A stretch of DNA of 64,000 bases from contig NZ_CP093342.1 of assembly GCF_022637555.1 (NCBI RefSeq), positions 1,364,001 through 1,428,000 on the forward strand, read 5' to 3'. Numbering within the stretch: the stretch's first letter is position 1; each line of letters opens with the position of its first letter. Source of the DNA: Microbacterium sp. H1-D42. GTDB taxonomy: Bacteria; Actinomycetota; Actinomycetes; Actinomycetales; Microbacteriaceae. The translations under genes were made by a program, and so were the position numbers. This document shows, one piece after another, positions 54,816-63,168 of this stretch. Under the pieces are notes generated by a model. That model was not told where the DNA came from, did not search any database, and was given only the letters and a program-made list of their open reading frames with translations.

Positions 54816-57800
54816 ATGGCATCCGACTCCTTCGTGCACCTGCACGTTCACAGCGAATACTCCATGCTGGACGGCGCCGCGAAGCTCACCGCGATGACCA
54901 AAGCGGCCGCCGACTACGGCATGCCTGCGATCGCCGTCACCGACCACGGCAACACCTTCGCCGCCTTCGAGTTCTACAACGCCGCGAAGGCCGCGGGGAT
55001 CAAGCCGATCATCGGTCTCGAGGCGTACGTGACGCCTGGCACGCACCGCTCGGACAAGTCCAGGGTGGCGTGGGGATCGCCAGATCAGAAGAGCGACGAT
55101 GTCTCGGGTTCTGGTGCCTACACGCACACCACCCTGTGGGCTGAGAGCACTGCCGGAATGCACAACCTGTTCCGGCTCAGCTCGCTCTCCAGCATCGAGG
55201 GCTACTACTTCAAGCCGCGCATGGACCGCGAGCTGCTGCAGACCTACGGCAAGGGCCTGATCGCGACCACCGGATGCCCCTCGGGCGAGATCCAGACGCG
55301 GCTGCGCCTTGGGCAGTACGACGCGGCGCGGGCTGCCGCCGCGGAGTTCCAGGACATCTACGGCAAGGACAACTACTTCGTCGAGATCATGGATCACGGT
55401 CTCGACATCGAGCGCCGGGTCATCTCCGACCTGCTGCGCATCTCGAAGGACCTGAGCATCCCGCTGGTCGCCACCAACGACTCGCACTACACGCACCAGC
55501 ACGAGGCCGACGCCCATGAGGCGCTGCTGTGCGTGCAGTCCGGCTCGACGATGGACGACCCGAACCGATTCAAGTTCAACGGCGACGGCTACTACGTCAA
55601 GACGGCGCAGGAGATGCGCCAGATGTTCCGCGATCATCCAGAGGCGTGCGACAACACGCTGCTGATCGCCGAACGGTGCGAGGTCGAATTCGACACCTCG
55701 GCCAACTACATGCCGCGCTTCCCCGTGCCAGAGGGCGAAACCGAGGAGAGCTGGCTGGTCAAGGAGGTCGAATCAGGGCTGCACTACCGCTACCCGAGCG
55801 GCATTCCAGACAAGGTGCGCCAGCGCGCCGAGTACGAGACCGGCGTCATCCTGCAGATGGGCTTCCCCGGATACTTCCTGGTCGTCGCCGACTTCATCAA
55901 CTGGGCCAAAGACAACGGAATCCGCGTCGGGCCCGGCCGTGGATCCGGTGCCGGTTCCATGGTCGCCTACGCCATGAAGATCACCGACCTCGACCCGATC
56001 GAGCACGGTCTCATCTTCGAGCGGTTCCTGAATCCGGATCGCGTGTCGATGCCCGACTTCGACGTCGACTTCGATGATCGCCGCCGCGGCGAGGTGATCG
56101 AGTACGTCACCGAGAAGTACGGCTCCGAGCGCGTCGCGCAGATCGTCACCTACGGCACCATCAAGTCGAAGCAAGCGCTGAAGGACGCCGGGCGCGTGCT
56201 GGGCTTCCCCTTCAGCATGGGTGACCGTCTCACCAAGGCGATGCCGCCGCCCGTGATGGGCAAGGACATGCCGCTCAGCGGCATGTACGACAAGGATCAC
56301 TCGCGCTACAAGGAGGCCAGCGAGTTCCGTGCGCTGATCGACACCGACCCCGAGGCGAAGACCGTCTTCGAGCGCGCGCTGGGGCTCGAGGGGCTGAAGC
56401 GGCAGTGGGGGGTCCACGCCGCCGGTGTGATCATGTCGTCGCACCCCCTGCTGGACATCATCCCGATCATGAAGCGCGAGCAGGACGGCCAGATCGTCAC
56501 GCAGTTCGACTACCCGTCGTGCGAGTCGCTCGGCCTGATCAAGATGGACTTCCTCGGGCTGCGCAACCTCACGATCATCTCGGACGCCCTCGACAACATC
56601 CGGCTGAACCGGGGCGAGGAACTCGACCTCGAGCACCTCGCACTGGACGATCGCGGCGCGTACGAGCTGCTGATCCGCGGTGACTCGCTCGGGGTGTTCC
56701 AGCTCGACGGCGGCCCGATGCGCGCGCTGATGCGGCTGATGAAGCCCGACAGCTTCGAAGACATCTCGGCGCTCATCGCGCTGTACCGACCGGGCCCGAT
56801 GGGCGCGAACTCGCACACCAACTACGCGCTGCGCAAGAACGGTCAGCAGCCGATCACGCCCATCCACCCCGAGTTCGCCGAGTCGCTCGCCGACATCCTC
56901 GAGGAGTCATACGGTCTGATCATCTACCAGGAGCAGGTGATGGCGATCGCGCAGCGGGTGGCCGGGTTCTCGCTCGGTCAAGCCGACATCCTGCGTCGCG
57001 CGATGGGCAAGAAGAAGAAGTCCGAGCTCGACAAGCAGTTCGAGGGCTTCCAGGCCGGAATGCACGCCAACGGCTACTCCGACGGCGCCGTGAACGCCCT
57101 CTGGGAGATCCTGCTGCCGTTCTCTGACTACGCGTTCAACAAAGCGCACTCCGCCGCCTACGGCGTGGTCTCGTACTGGACGGCCTACCTCAAGGCGCAC
57201 TATCCCGCCGAGTACATGGCAGCCCTCCTCACCAGCGTCGGCGACTCGAAGGACAAGATGGCGCTGTACCTGAACGAGTGCCGCCGCATGGGCATCAGGG
57301 TGATGCCACCCGACGTTTCCGAGTCGATCAACTTCTTCGCTGCAGTAGGCGAGGACATCCGCTTCGGACTCGGCGCTGTGCGCAACGTCGGCAGCAACGT
57401 CGTCGACGGGATCGTCGCTGCACGCAAGGAAGGCGAGTACACCTCGTTCCACGACTTCCTGAACAGGGTGCCCCTGCACGTCGCGAACAAGCGCACGGTC
57501 GAATCGCTGATCAAGGCCGGTGCCTTCGACTCGATGGGCGACACCCGCCGCGCACTGATGGAGGTCCACGAGGACGCCACCGAGGCGGCCGTCGACCGCA
57601 AGCGCAACGAGGCACAGGGCGCCATCGGCTTCGACTTCGACAGTCTGTACGACGAGATGGAAGAGGCGCCGCCGGCGAAGGTGCCCGATCGTCCCGAGTG
57701 GATCAAGAAGGACAAGCTCGCATTCGAGCGCGAGATGCTCGGACTGTACGTCTCGGATCACCCCCTGGCAGGTCTCGAGGTGCCGCTGGCGAAGCACGCC

Positions 57801-58334
57801 TCGATCTCGATCAACGGGCTGCTCACCTCGGAAGACCTGCAGGACGGCGATCAGGTCACTGTCGCCGGCCTTGTCACCAGCGTGCAGCACCGCGTGGCGA
57901 AGGCCAGCGGCAATCCGTACGGCATGATCACCGTCGAGGACTTCAACGGCGAGGTGACGGTCATGTTCATGGGCAAGACCTACACCGAGTTCCAGCACAC
58001 CCTGCAGCAGGATGCGATCCTCGCTGTGCGCGGGCGCGTCTCGCGGCGCGACGACGGCCTCAACCTGCATGCCCAGTCGGCATTCGCGCCTGACGTCGGC
58101 TCGTTCGACGCCGCAGGGCCCCTCTCGCTGCTGGTTGCCGAGCAGCGTGCCACAGAGCGGGTCATGAACGACCTGGCCGAGGTGCTGCGCCGTCACGCCG
58201 GAGACACCGAGGTGATGCTGCGGGTGCACCGCGGCGGCTCGGCGAAGGTCTTCGAAGTGCCCATGCCCGTGAAGGTCTCGGCCGACCTGTTCGGCGACCT
58301 GAAGTCGCTGCTCGGCCCCACCTGCCTGGGGTGA
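54816..58334 (+). CDS. dnaE1: DNA polymerase III alpha subunit (replicative)
   Basis: A 1172-residue C-family polymerase. PHP domain with HLHVHSEYSMLDGAAKL and AVTDHGNTFAAFEF; palm with VGPGRGSGAGSMVAYAMK and SMPDFDVDFDDRRRGEVIEY; fingers with DFLGLRNLTIISDAL and IYQEQVMAIAQ; tandem helix-hairpin-helix region; OB fold (GNPYGMITVEDFNGEVTVMF). It is the chromosomal replicase, distinct from the error-prone dnaE2 at 1.6 kb. Single gene with its own promoter. Confidence 0.97.
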   Translation: MASDSFVHLHVHSEYSMLDGAAKLTAMTKAAADYGMPAIAVTDHGNTFAAFEFYNAAKAAGIKPIIGLEAYVTPGTHRSDKSRVAWGSPDQKSDDVSGSGAYTHTTLWAESTAGMHNLFRLSSLSSIEGYYFKPRMDRELLQTYGKGLIATTGCPSGEIQTRLRLGQYDAARAAAAEFQDIYGKDNYFVEIMDHGLDIERRVISDLLRISKDLSIPLVATNDSHYTHQHEADAHEALLCVQSGSTMDDPNRFKFNGDGYYVKTAQEMRQMFRDHPEACDNTLLIAERCEVEFDTSANYMPRFPVPEGETEESWLVKEVESGLHYRYPSGIPDKVRQRAEYETGVILQMGFPGYFLVVADFINWAKDNGIRVGPGRGSGAGSMVAYAMKITDLDPIEHGLIFERFLNPDRVSMPDFDVDFDDRRRGEVIEYVTEKYGSERVAQIVTYGTIKSKQALKDAGRVLGFPFSMGDRLTKAMPPPVMGKDMPLSGMYDKDHSRYKEASEFRALIDTDPEAKTVFERALGLEGLKRQWGVHAAGVIMSSHPLLDIIPIMKREQDGQIVTQFDYPSCESLGLIKMDFLGLRNLTIISDALDNIRLNRGEELDLEHLALDDRGAYELLIRGDSLGVFQLDGGPMRALMRLMKPDSFEDISALIALYRPGPMGANSHTNYALRKNGQQPITPIHPEFAESLADILEESYGLIIYQEQVMAIAQRVAGFSLGQADILRRAMGKKKKSELDKQFEGFQAGMHANGYSDGAVNALWEILLPFSDYAFNKAHSAAYGVVSYWTAYLKAHYPAEYMAALLTSVGDSKDKMALYLNECRRMGIRVMPPDVSESINFFAAVGEDIRFGLGAVRNVGSNVVDGIVAARKEGEYTSFHDFLNRVPLHVANKRTVESLIKAGAFDSMGDTRRALMEVHEDATEAAVDRKRNEAQGAIGFDFDSLYDEMEEAPPAKVPDRPEWIKKDKLAFEREMLGLYVSDHPLAGLEVPLAKHASISINGLLTSEDLQDGDQVTVAGLVTSVQHRVAKASGNPYGMITVEDFNGEVTVMFMGKTYTEFQHTLQQDAILAVRGRVSRRDDGLNLHAQSAFAPDVGSFDAAGPLSLLVAEQRATERVMNDLAEVLRRHAGDTEVMLRVHRGGSAKVFEVPMPVKVSADLFGDLKSLLGPTCLG

Positions 58335-58383
58335 CGCGCCGAGACGGCACGACTTCTCAGGGGTTCCGTCCGGCTGACATGGG

Positions 58384-58389
58384 TAGGAT
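58384..58389 (+). promoter_or_regulatory. Probable -10 element of the gene at 58433
   Basis: TAGGAT lies 43 bases before the ATG, with AAAGGA in the leader. Confidence 0.35.
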
Positions 58390-58432
58390 CGGGACTCGCG
58401 CGCGAACGCACAGCATCGAAAGGATCCGCTTG

Positions 58433-59692
58433 ATGAGCTTCGAGAACGCGAACGGCTTCCCCGAAGAGCGGCGCACAGGCGCGCCCTCGTCAGAACACGC
58501 GGGAGAGGAACTGGGCTGGCTGAGCACTGTCGGCGCAGGTCACGACCCGCGCGTCGATGAGAGTTCGTCCAGACGGGACGCAGACGCCGCCGTGCTGTAC
58601 GAAGATCAGGTGCAGCCCGAGACGGGCATCCTCGGCTTCACTCTGCGTGAGCTCCTGATGGTCGGGGCCTGGCTGGTGGCCTTCGCCGTCTCCTTCTTCC
58701 CGCTCAGCGTCATCGGCGGGTCGATCTGGACGAACGGCATCGGCTGGATCCTTGCGATCGGACTGCCCACGATCGCCGTGTTCCTCGTCGTGCTGCGCAG
58801 GTTCTCGCCCGACGGCATCCGCCGCGTGGGTTCGCTCGGCATCGACCAGTTCGCGTCCGTCGCCGCCTCGGTCGCAGCGGTCGCATGGGCGCAGCTGCTC
58901 TGGTCGCAGATCGCGGCAACCATGCACAGCGGCCTGTACGTCGTCGGCTGGGTTGTGATCGTCGCGCAGCTAGCGACCCTCGCATTGGTCGCCACCACGG
59001 TCGCTGCACCGCTGATCCCCAGGCTGCGTGAGGATTTCGAGGGTCGCATGGAGACGCTCGCGCACCGCAACGCGAACCCGGTGCGACCGGTGGTCGCGCG
59101 GCCGCGCGCTGAGCGGGTCGCCGCGGCCCCCATGCTCCAGAGCGACGACGCCTCGGCATCGGAGACAACCGACGCACCAGCGGCTGACAGCGAAGCGACG
59201 GGCAGCGGAGCGACGGATGCCGGAGCGACGGATGTCGTGCAGGAGCCGGTGCCGGTGGTCGCCCCCGCGGTGGTCGCCGACATCGCACCGCTGGAGATAC
59301 CGCAGGCGCACGAGCCCGAGCCCGAGCCCGAGAAGGACCACTACACGGATCCGGTCGGCGTCCTGCAGGACATCTTCGCGTCGGATGACGATGCGACTGC
59401 GCAGCTGCCGGTGATCGCTGAGTCCCAGGCGTCCTCCGCTCCCGCCATGGGGGAGGACCAGGCGGACGTCGGGCTGCGGCGCAGTGCGCGCGCGGACGTG
59501 AGCACGGATCCGTTCTGGGTGCTCGCCATGACCGATCGCGACGTCTACGACGAGCACGGCCAGGCGCTGTTCCGCATCGGCCCGACCGCGTGGACTCTGG
59601 TCATCGAGGATCGTGGTGGCGCGTACGTCGTGCGTCACGAGGACGGTCGCATCGGATACCTCCACGACATCACCGACATCACGAAGGGCTGA
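58433..59692 (+). CDS. Hypothetical membrane protein between dnaE1 and hisD
   Basis: A 419-residue protein not matched to a known family. After an N-terminal polar region (1-about 65) there are four hydrophobic segments (LLMVGAWLVAFAVSFFPLSV; GIGWILAIGLPTIAVFLVVL; FASVAASVAAVAWAQLLW; VVGWVVIVAQLATLALVATT). An acidic, Ala/Thr/Pro-rich linker with EPEPEPEK follows. The C-terminal 75 residues (VSTDPFWVLAMTDRDVYDEH, then FRIGPTAWTLVIEDRG) look like a small folded domain. Start ATG with AAAGGA. Function unknown. Confidence 0.7.
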   Translation: MSFENANGFPEERRTGAPSSEHAGEELGWLSTVGAGHDPRVDESSSRRDADAAVLYEDQVQPETGILGFTLRELLMVGAWLVAFAVSFFPLSVIGGSIWTNGIGWILAIGLPTIAVFLVVLRRFSPDGIRRVGSLGIDQFASVAASVAAVAWAQLLWSQIAATMHSGLYVVGWVVIVAQLATLALVATTVAAPLIPRLREDFEGRMETLAHRNANPVRPVVARPRAERVAAAPMLQSDDASASETTDAPAADSEATGSGATDAGATDVVQEPVPVVAPAVVADIAPLEIPQAHEPEPEPEKDHYTDPVGVLQDIFASDDDATAQLPVIAESQASSAPAMGEDQADVGLRRSARADVSTDPFWVLAMTDRDVYDEHGQALFRIGPTAWTLVIEDRGGAYVVRHEDGRIGYLHDITDITKG

Positions 59693-59696
59693 GTGC

Positions 59697-61025
59697 GTGC
59701 GCACCATCGATCTGCGCGGGCGTCGTCTGACACCCGCTGACATGCTTGCTGTCGTCCCGCGAGCGGCCCAGGCGCGTGCGGAAGCACTGCAGACCGCGGC
59801 CCGCATCGTCGAGGACGTGCGCACAGACGGCGTCGCCGCGCTGCGCGCGCAGGCCGAGCGCTTCGACCGGGTGAGCGGCCACGCATTGCGTGTACCGGCT
59901 GAGCACATCGCCGAAGCCGCAGCCTCCGTGGATCCAGCCGTGCGCGAAGCCCTAGAGACCGCGATCGGCCGGGTTCGCCAGGCCTCGGCCGCTCAGGTGC
60001 CCGCATCGCAGACCACCGCGATCGGGCCGGGTGCTCGCATCACCCAGCGCTGGCAGCCGGTCACCCGCGCCGGCGTCTACATTCCAGGGGGCAAGGCGCC
60101 GCTGGCATCCAGCGTCGTCATGAACGTCGTCCCCGCTCAGGTCGCCGGCGTGCGCTCGATCGCCCTCGCCTCGCCTCCCCAGGCCGGTCACGACGGGCGG
60201 GTGCACCCCACCATCCTGGCGGCGGCAGCCCTGCTGGGCATCGACGAGGTCTACGCCATCGGCGGCGCAGGCGCCATCGGCGCGCTCGCGTACGGGGTCG
60301 CCGAGCTCGACCTCGATCCGGTGGACGTCGTGACCGGACCCGGCAACAACTATGTGGCCTCGGCCAAGCGCGCTGTCGCCGGCGTGGTCGGCACCGATTC
60401 CGAGGCCGGTGCGACCGAGATCCTCATCGTGGCGGATGCCGGCGCTGACGCGCGATTCATCGCGGCGGACCTCATCAGCCAGGCCGAGCACGACGAGCAG
60501 GCCTCGGCGGTGCTCGTCACCGACGATCACATGCTCGCCGAGCGGGTCGCCGCCGAGGTGGCGGCGCAGGCAGCATCCACCACCCACGCCGAGCGCGTCG
60601 CCGCAGCCCTGTCAGGCCCGCAGTCCGCGATCGTGCTGGTCGATGACCGCGCGATGGCCGAGGCGTTCAGCAACGCGTACGCCCCCGAGCACCTCGAACT
60701 GCACCTCGCCGATGCGTCCACCGCAGCGGCACGCTTCACGAACGCCGGCGCCGTCTTCGTCGGAGACCAGACCCCGGTGAGCCTCGGCGACTACATGGCG
60801 GGCAGCAATCACGTGCTCCCCACCGGCGGACAGGCGCGTTACGCGCCCGGACTCGGTGCATACACGTTCCTGCGCCCGCAGCAGGTCATCGAGTACGACC
60901 ACGCGGCGCTCGCGCAGGTGCGCAGCGGCGTCGTCGCCCTGGCAGCCGCGGAGCTGCTGCCAGGGCACGGGGATGCCGTCGAGGCGCGATTCGCGGGACC
61001 GGACGCAGCCGAGCGGGTACGCTGA
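59697..61025 (+). CDS. hisD: Histidinol dehydrogenase
   Basis: A 442-residue enzyme catalysing the last two steps of histidine synthesis. Blocks: PGGKAPLASSVVMNVVPAQV, GPGNNYVASAKRAV, LISQAEHDEQASAV (zinc and base residues), YAPEHLELHLADA and GSNHVLPTGGQARYAPGL. The GTG at 59697 starts VRTIDLRGRRL, four bases after the upstream stop. No other his gene is adjacent within the window. Confidence 0.96.
   Translation: MRTIDLRGRRLTPADMLAVVPRAAQARAEALQTAARIVEDVRTDGVAALRAQAERFDRVSGHALRVPAEHIAEAAASVDPAVREALETAIGRVRQASAAQVPASQTTAIGPGARITQRWQPVTRAGVYIPGGKAPLASSVVMNVVPAQVAGVRSIALASPPQAGHDGRVHPTILAAAALLGIDEVYAIGGAGAIGALAYGVAELDLDPVDVVTGPGNNYVASAKRAVAGVVGTDSEAGATEILIVADAGADARFIAADLISQAEHDEQASAVLVTDDHMLAERVAAEVAAQAASTTHAERVAAALSGPQSAIVLVDDRAMAEAFSNAYAPEHLELHLADASTAAARFTNAGAVFVGDQTPVSLGDYMAGSNHVLPTGGQARYAPGLGAYTFLRPQQVIEYDHAALAQVRSGVVALAAAELLPGHGDAVEARFAGPDAAERVR
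61018..61023 (+). promoter_or_regulatory. -10 element of nrdR
   Basis: TACGCT at the end of hisD ends eight bases before the nrdR ATG. Confidence 0.35.
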
Positions 61026-61031
61026 GGGATC

Positions 61032-61508
61032 ATGCACTGCCCGTTCTGTCGTCATCCGGATTCCCGCGTCATCGACTCGCGCACCAGCGATGACGGACTC
61101 TCGATCCGCCGTCGGCGGCAGTGCCCCGAATGCGGTGGTCGGTTCTCGACCACCGAGACGGCGAGTCTGGTGGTCGTCAAGCGCTCCGGTGTCATCGAGC
61201 CGTTCAGTCGGGACAAGGTGATCACCGGCGTGCGCAAGGCCTGCCAGGGACGACCTGTCACCGAGGGAGACCTCGCGGTGCTCGCGCAGAAGGTCGAGGA
61301 GGCAGTGCGCCAGACCGGCGTGTCGCAGCTCGATCCGAACGAGATCGGTCTCGCCATCCTCGGACCGCTGCGCGAACTCGACGAGGTCGCGTTCCTGCGC
61401 TTCGCCAGCGTCTACCAGGAGTTCGACTCGCTCGAGGATTTCGAAGCGGCCATCAGTGAGCTGCGCGCAGACCACGCCGCGGCAGGATCGGACTCCGCCG
61501 ACCGGTAG
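61032..61508 (+). CDS. nrdR: Transcriptional repressor NrdR
   Basis: A 158-residue protein. The zinc ribbon has [15 protein letters not shown] and [12 protein letters not shown] (four Cys), followed by the ATP-cone domain [18 protein letters not shown] to [17 protein letters not shown]. It represses ribonucleotide reductase genes according to ATP/dATP. It follows hisD by six bases, and pyrD has its own -10 inside its end. Confidence 0.96.
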   Translation: MHCPFCRHPDSRVIDSRTSDDGLSIRRRRQCPECGGRFSTTETASLVVVKRSGVIEPFSRDKVITGVRKACQGRPVTEGDLAVLAQKVEEAVRQTGVSQLDPNEIGLAILGPLRELDEVAFLRFASVYQEFDSLEDFEAAISELRADHAAAGSDSADR

Positions 61509-61511
61509 CCT
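61506..61511 (+). promoter_or_regulatory. -10 element of pyrD
   Basis: TAGCCT, which includes the nrdR stop codon, ends seven bases before the ATG at 61519. Confidence 0.4.
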
Positions 61512-61518
61512 GGCAGTG

Positions 61519-62541
61519 ATGTATTCACTGCTCTTCCGCCACGTCCTGACGCGCTTCGATCCGGAGTTCGCCCACCACGCCGCCATGGCGGTCATCCGCG
61601 TGCTCGGCGCGCGGCCGTTCTCCTGGGCGACGCGCGCCATCACCGCGCCCTCGCCGGAACAGCAGGTGCACGCCCTCGGGCTGACCTTCCCGTCTGCGTT
61701 CGGCGTCGCCGCCGGATTCGACAAGAACGCCGTCGGCGTCCGGGGCCTTGACGCACTGGGTTTCGGTCATATCGAGATCGGCACGGTCACCGCCATCCCG
61801 CAGGAGGGGAATCCGAAGCCGCGCCTGTTCCGGCTGGTGCCCGACCGCGCCGTGATCAATCGGATGGGCTTCAACAATGCAGGGGCGGATGCTGCTGCCG
61901 ACCGGCTGCGCGGGCTGCGCCGTCGGGCGCCGCGCGCCGTGATCGGTGCGAACATCGGCAAGAGCCGTGTGGTCGCCGTCGAGGACGCGATCGACGACTA
62001 TGTCGCCTCGGCTGTGAAGCTCGCCCCGCTCGCCGACTATCTCGCCGTGAACGTCTCGTCACCGAATACGCCAGGTCTGCGCGGACTGCAGGCCGTCGAG
62101 ACGCTCGCCCCGCTGCTGCGCGCGGTGAAGGCTGCCGCGGGCGCGACACCGCTGCTGGTGAAGATCGCGCCGGATCTTCCGGACGACGAGATCGGCGCCA
62201 TCGCCCGATTGGCTGTGGATGAGGGACTGGCCGGCATCATCGCGCACAACACCACGATCGCGCGCGACGGGCTGCGCACGGACGCCGCCGTCGTCGAAGC
62301 GGCCGGTGCCGGCGGATTGTCCGGTGCGCCACTGAAGGAGCGCTCGCTGGAGGTGCTGGCCGTCGTCAAGGACGCCGTGCCTGCGGACTTCTGCGTGATC
62401 GCCGTCGGGGGAGTGGAGACCGCTGAAGACGTGCAGCAGCGCCTGGATGCCGGTGCGACGCTCGTGCAGGGCTATACGGCGTTCCTGTACCGCGGTCCGC
62501 TGTGGGCGCGTCAGATCAACCGCGGGATGCGGGCGCGCTGA
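61519..62541 (+). CDS. pyrD: Dihydroorotate dehydrogenase (quinone), class 2
   Basis: A 340-residue FMN enzyme of pyrimidine synthesis. The N-terminal helices (MYSLLFRHVLTRFDPEFAHH) are the membrane/quinone contact of class 2. Others: GVAAGFDKNAVGVRGLDALG, NRMGFNNAGAD, LAVNVSSPNTPGLR (Ser as catalytic base), VKIAPDLPDDE and YTAFLYRGP. ATG 61519 is preferred; a GTG one codon upstream is possible. Confidence 0.95.
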   Translation: MYSLLFRHVLTRFDPEFAHHAAMAVIRVLGARPFSWATRAITAPSPEQQVHALGLTFPSAFGVAAGFDKNAVGVRGLDALGFGHIEIGTVTAIPQEGNPKPRLFRLVPDRAVINRMGFNNAGADAAADRLRGLRRRAPRAVIGANIGKSRVVAVEDAIDDYVASAVKLAPLADYLAVNVSSPNTPGLRGLQAVETLAPLLRAVKAAAGATPLLVKIAPDLPDDEIGAIARLAVDEGLAGIIAHNTTIARDGLRTDAAVVEAAGAGGLSGAPLKERSLEVLAVVKDAVPADFCVIAVGGVETAEDVQQRLDAGATLVQGYTAFLYRGPLWARQINRGMRAR

Positions 62542-62562
62542 GCGCCCGCACACCACGCAGGA

Positions 62563-63123
62563 TCATTCCGGGTACTGACCGCGCTTGACCTGCGGCTTCG
62601 GCAGGCGCATGAAGCGCATCTGCAGTGCGCGCATGGCCGCGTACCAGCCGAGGCCCTTCTCGCGACGCTCCGCACCGAACTTGGCGTCGATCTTGCGCTT
62701 GACACGGAAGTTCAGAAGAACCATGTCGCCGATCGCGAGCAGCATGTAGCCCCACAGGCCGACCATCGCGTACAGCTGCACCGCGGGGATCGGAGTCAGG
62801 TTGAGCAGGATGACCAGCAGCATCGCCGCCATCAGCCACTCTGAGATGTGCCAGCCGGCATCCACGTAATCGCGGACCCAGCGCCGCTGCGGCCCCTTGT
62901 CGCGGGCGGGCAGGTACTTGTCCTCGCCGTTCTCCATGCCGACGCGGGCACGATCGCGGCGGGCCTGCAGGTCGGCCTTGGCGGCGGCGCGGGCCTCCTT
63001 GGTGTTGGCGACCAGCGGGCGGCGGTTCGCGGCCTCGCGCTCGGCGCGCGTCGGCGTCGCGCGACCCTTGCCCGCAGCGGGCGTCTCAGGGGCGTCGTCG
63101 TTGGCGGGAGTGGAGTTGGGCAC
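62563..63123 (-). CDS. DUF3043 membrane protein
   Basis: A 186-residue protein. A charged N-terminal region (RAEREAANRRPLVANTKEAR) precedes the DUF3043 core GDKYLPARDKGPQRRWVRDYVDAGWHISE (shown in part: PARDKGPQRRWVRDYVDAG) and two membrane helices (MAAMLLVILLNLTPI and VGLWGYMLLAIGDMVLL). The family is restricted to actinobacteria and has no known function. GTG 63123 follows GAGG; a longer frame upstream would run into the divergent M20 gene. Confidence 0.85.
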   Translation of the reverse strand: MPNSTPANDDAPETPAAGKGRATPTRAEREAANRRPLVANTKEARAAAKADLQARRDRARVGMENGEDKYLPARDKGPQRRWVRDYVDAGWHISEWLMAAMLLVILLNLTPIPAVQLYAMVGLWGYMLLAIGDMVLLNFRVKRKIDAKFGAERREKGLGWYAAMRALQMRFMRLPKPQVKRGQYPE

Positions 63124-63155
63124 GTTCGACCTCAGTTCGGAATTCGGGTTCCCCT

Positions 63156-63161
63156 TAAGAT
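63156..63161 (+). promoter_or_regulatory. -10 element of the M20 dipeptidase gene
   Basis: TAAGAT ends seven bases before the ATG at 63169; leaderless arrangement. It overlaps the opposing -10 at 63158-63163. Confidence 0.5.
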
Positions 63162-63163
63162 TA
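63158..63163 (-). promoter_or_regulatory. -10 element of the DUF3043 gene
   Basis: Minus-strand TAATCT, 34 bases before the GTG at 63123, with a GAGG ribosome site in the leader. It shares four base pairs with the divergent -10. Confidence 0.4.
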
Positions 63164-63168
63164 CTCGC

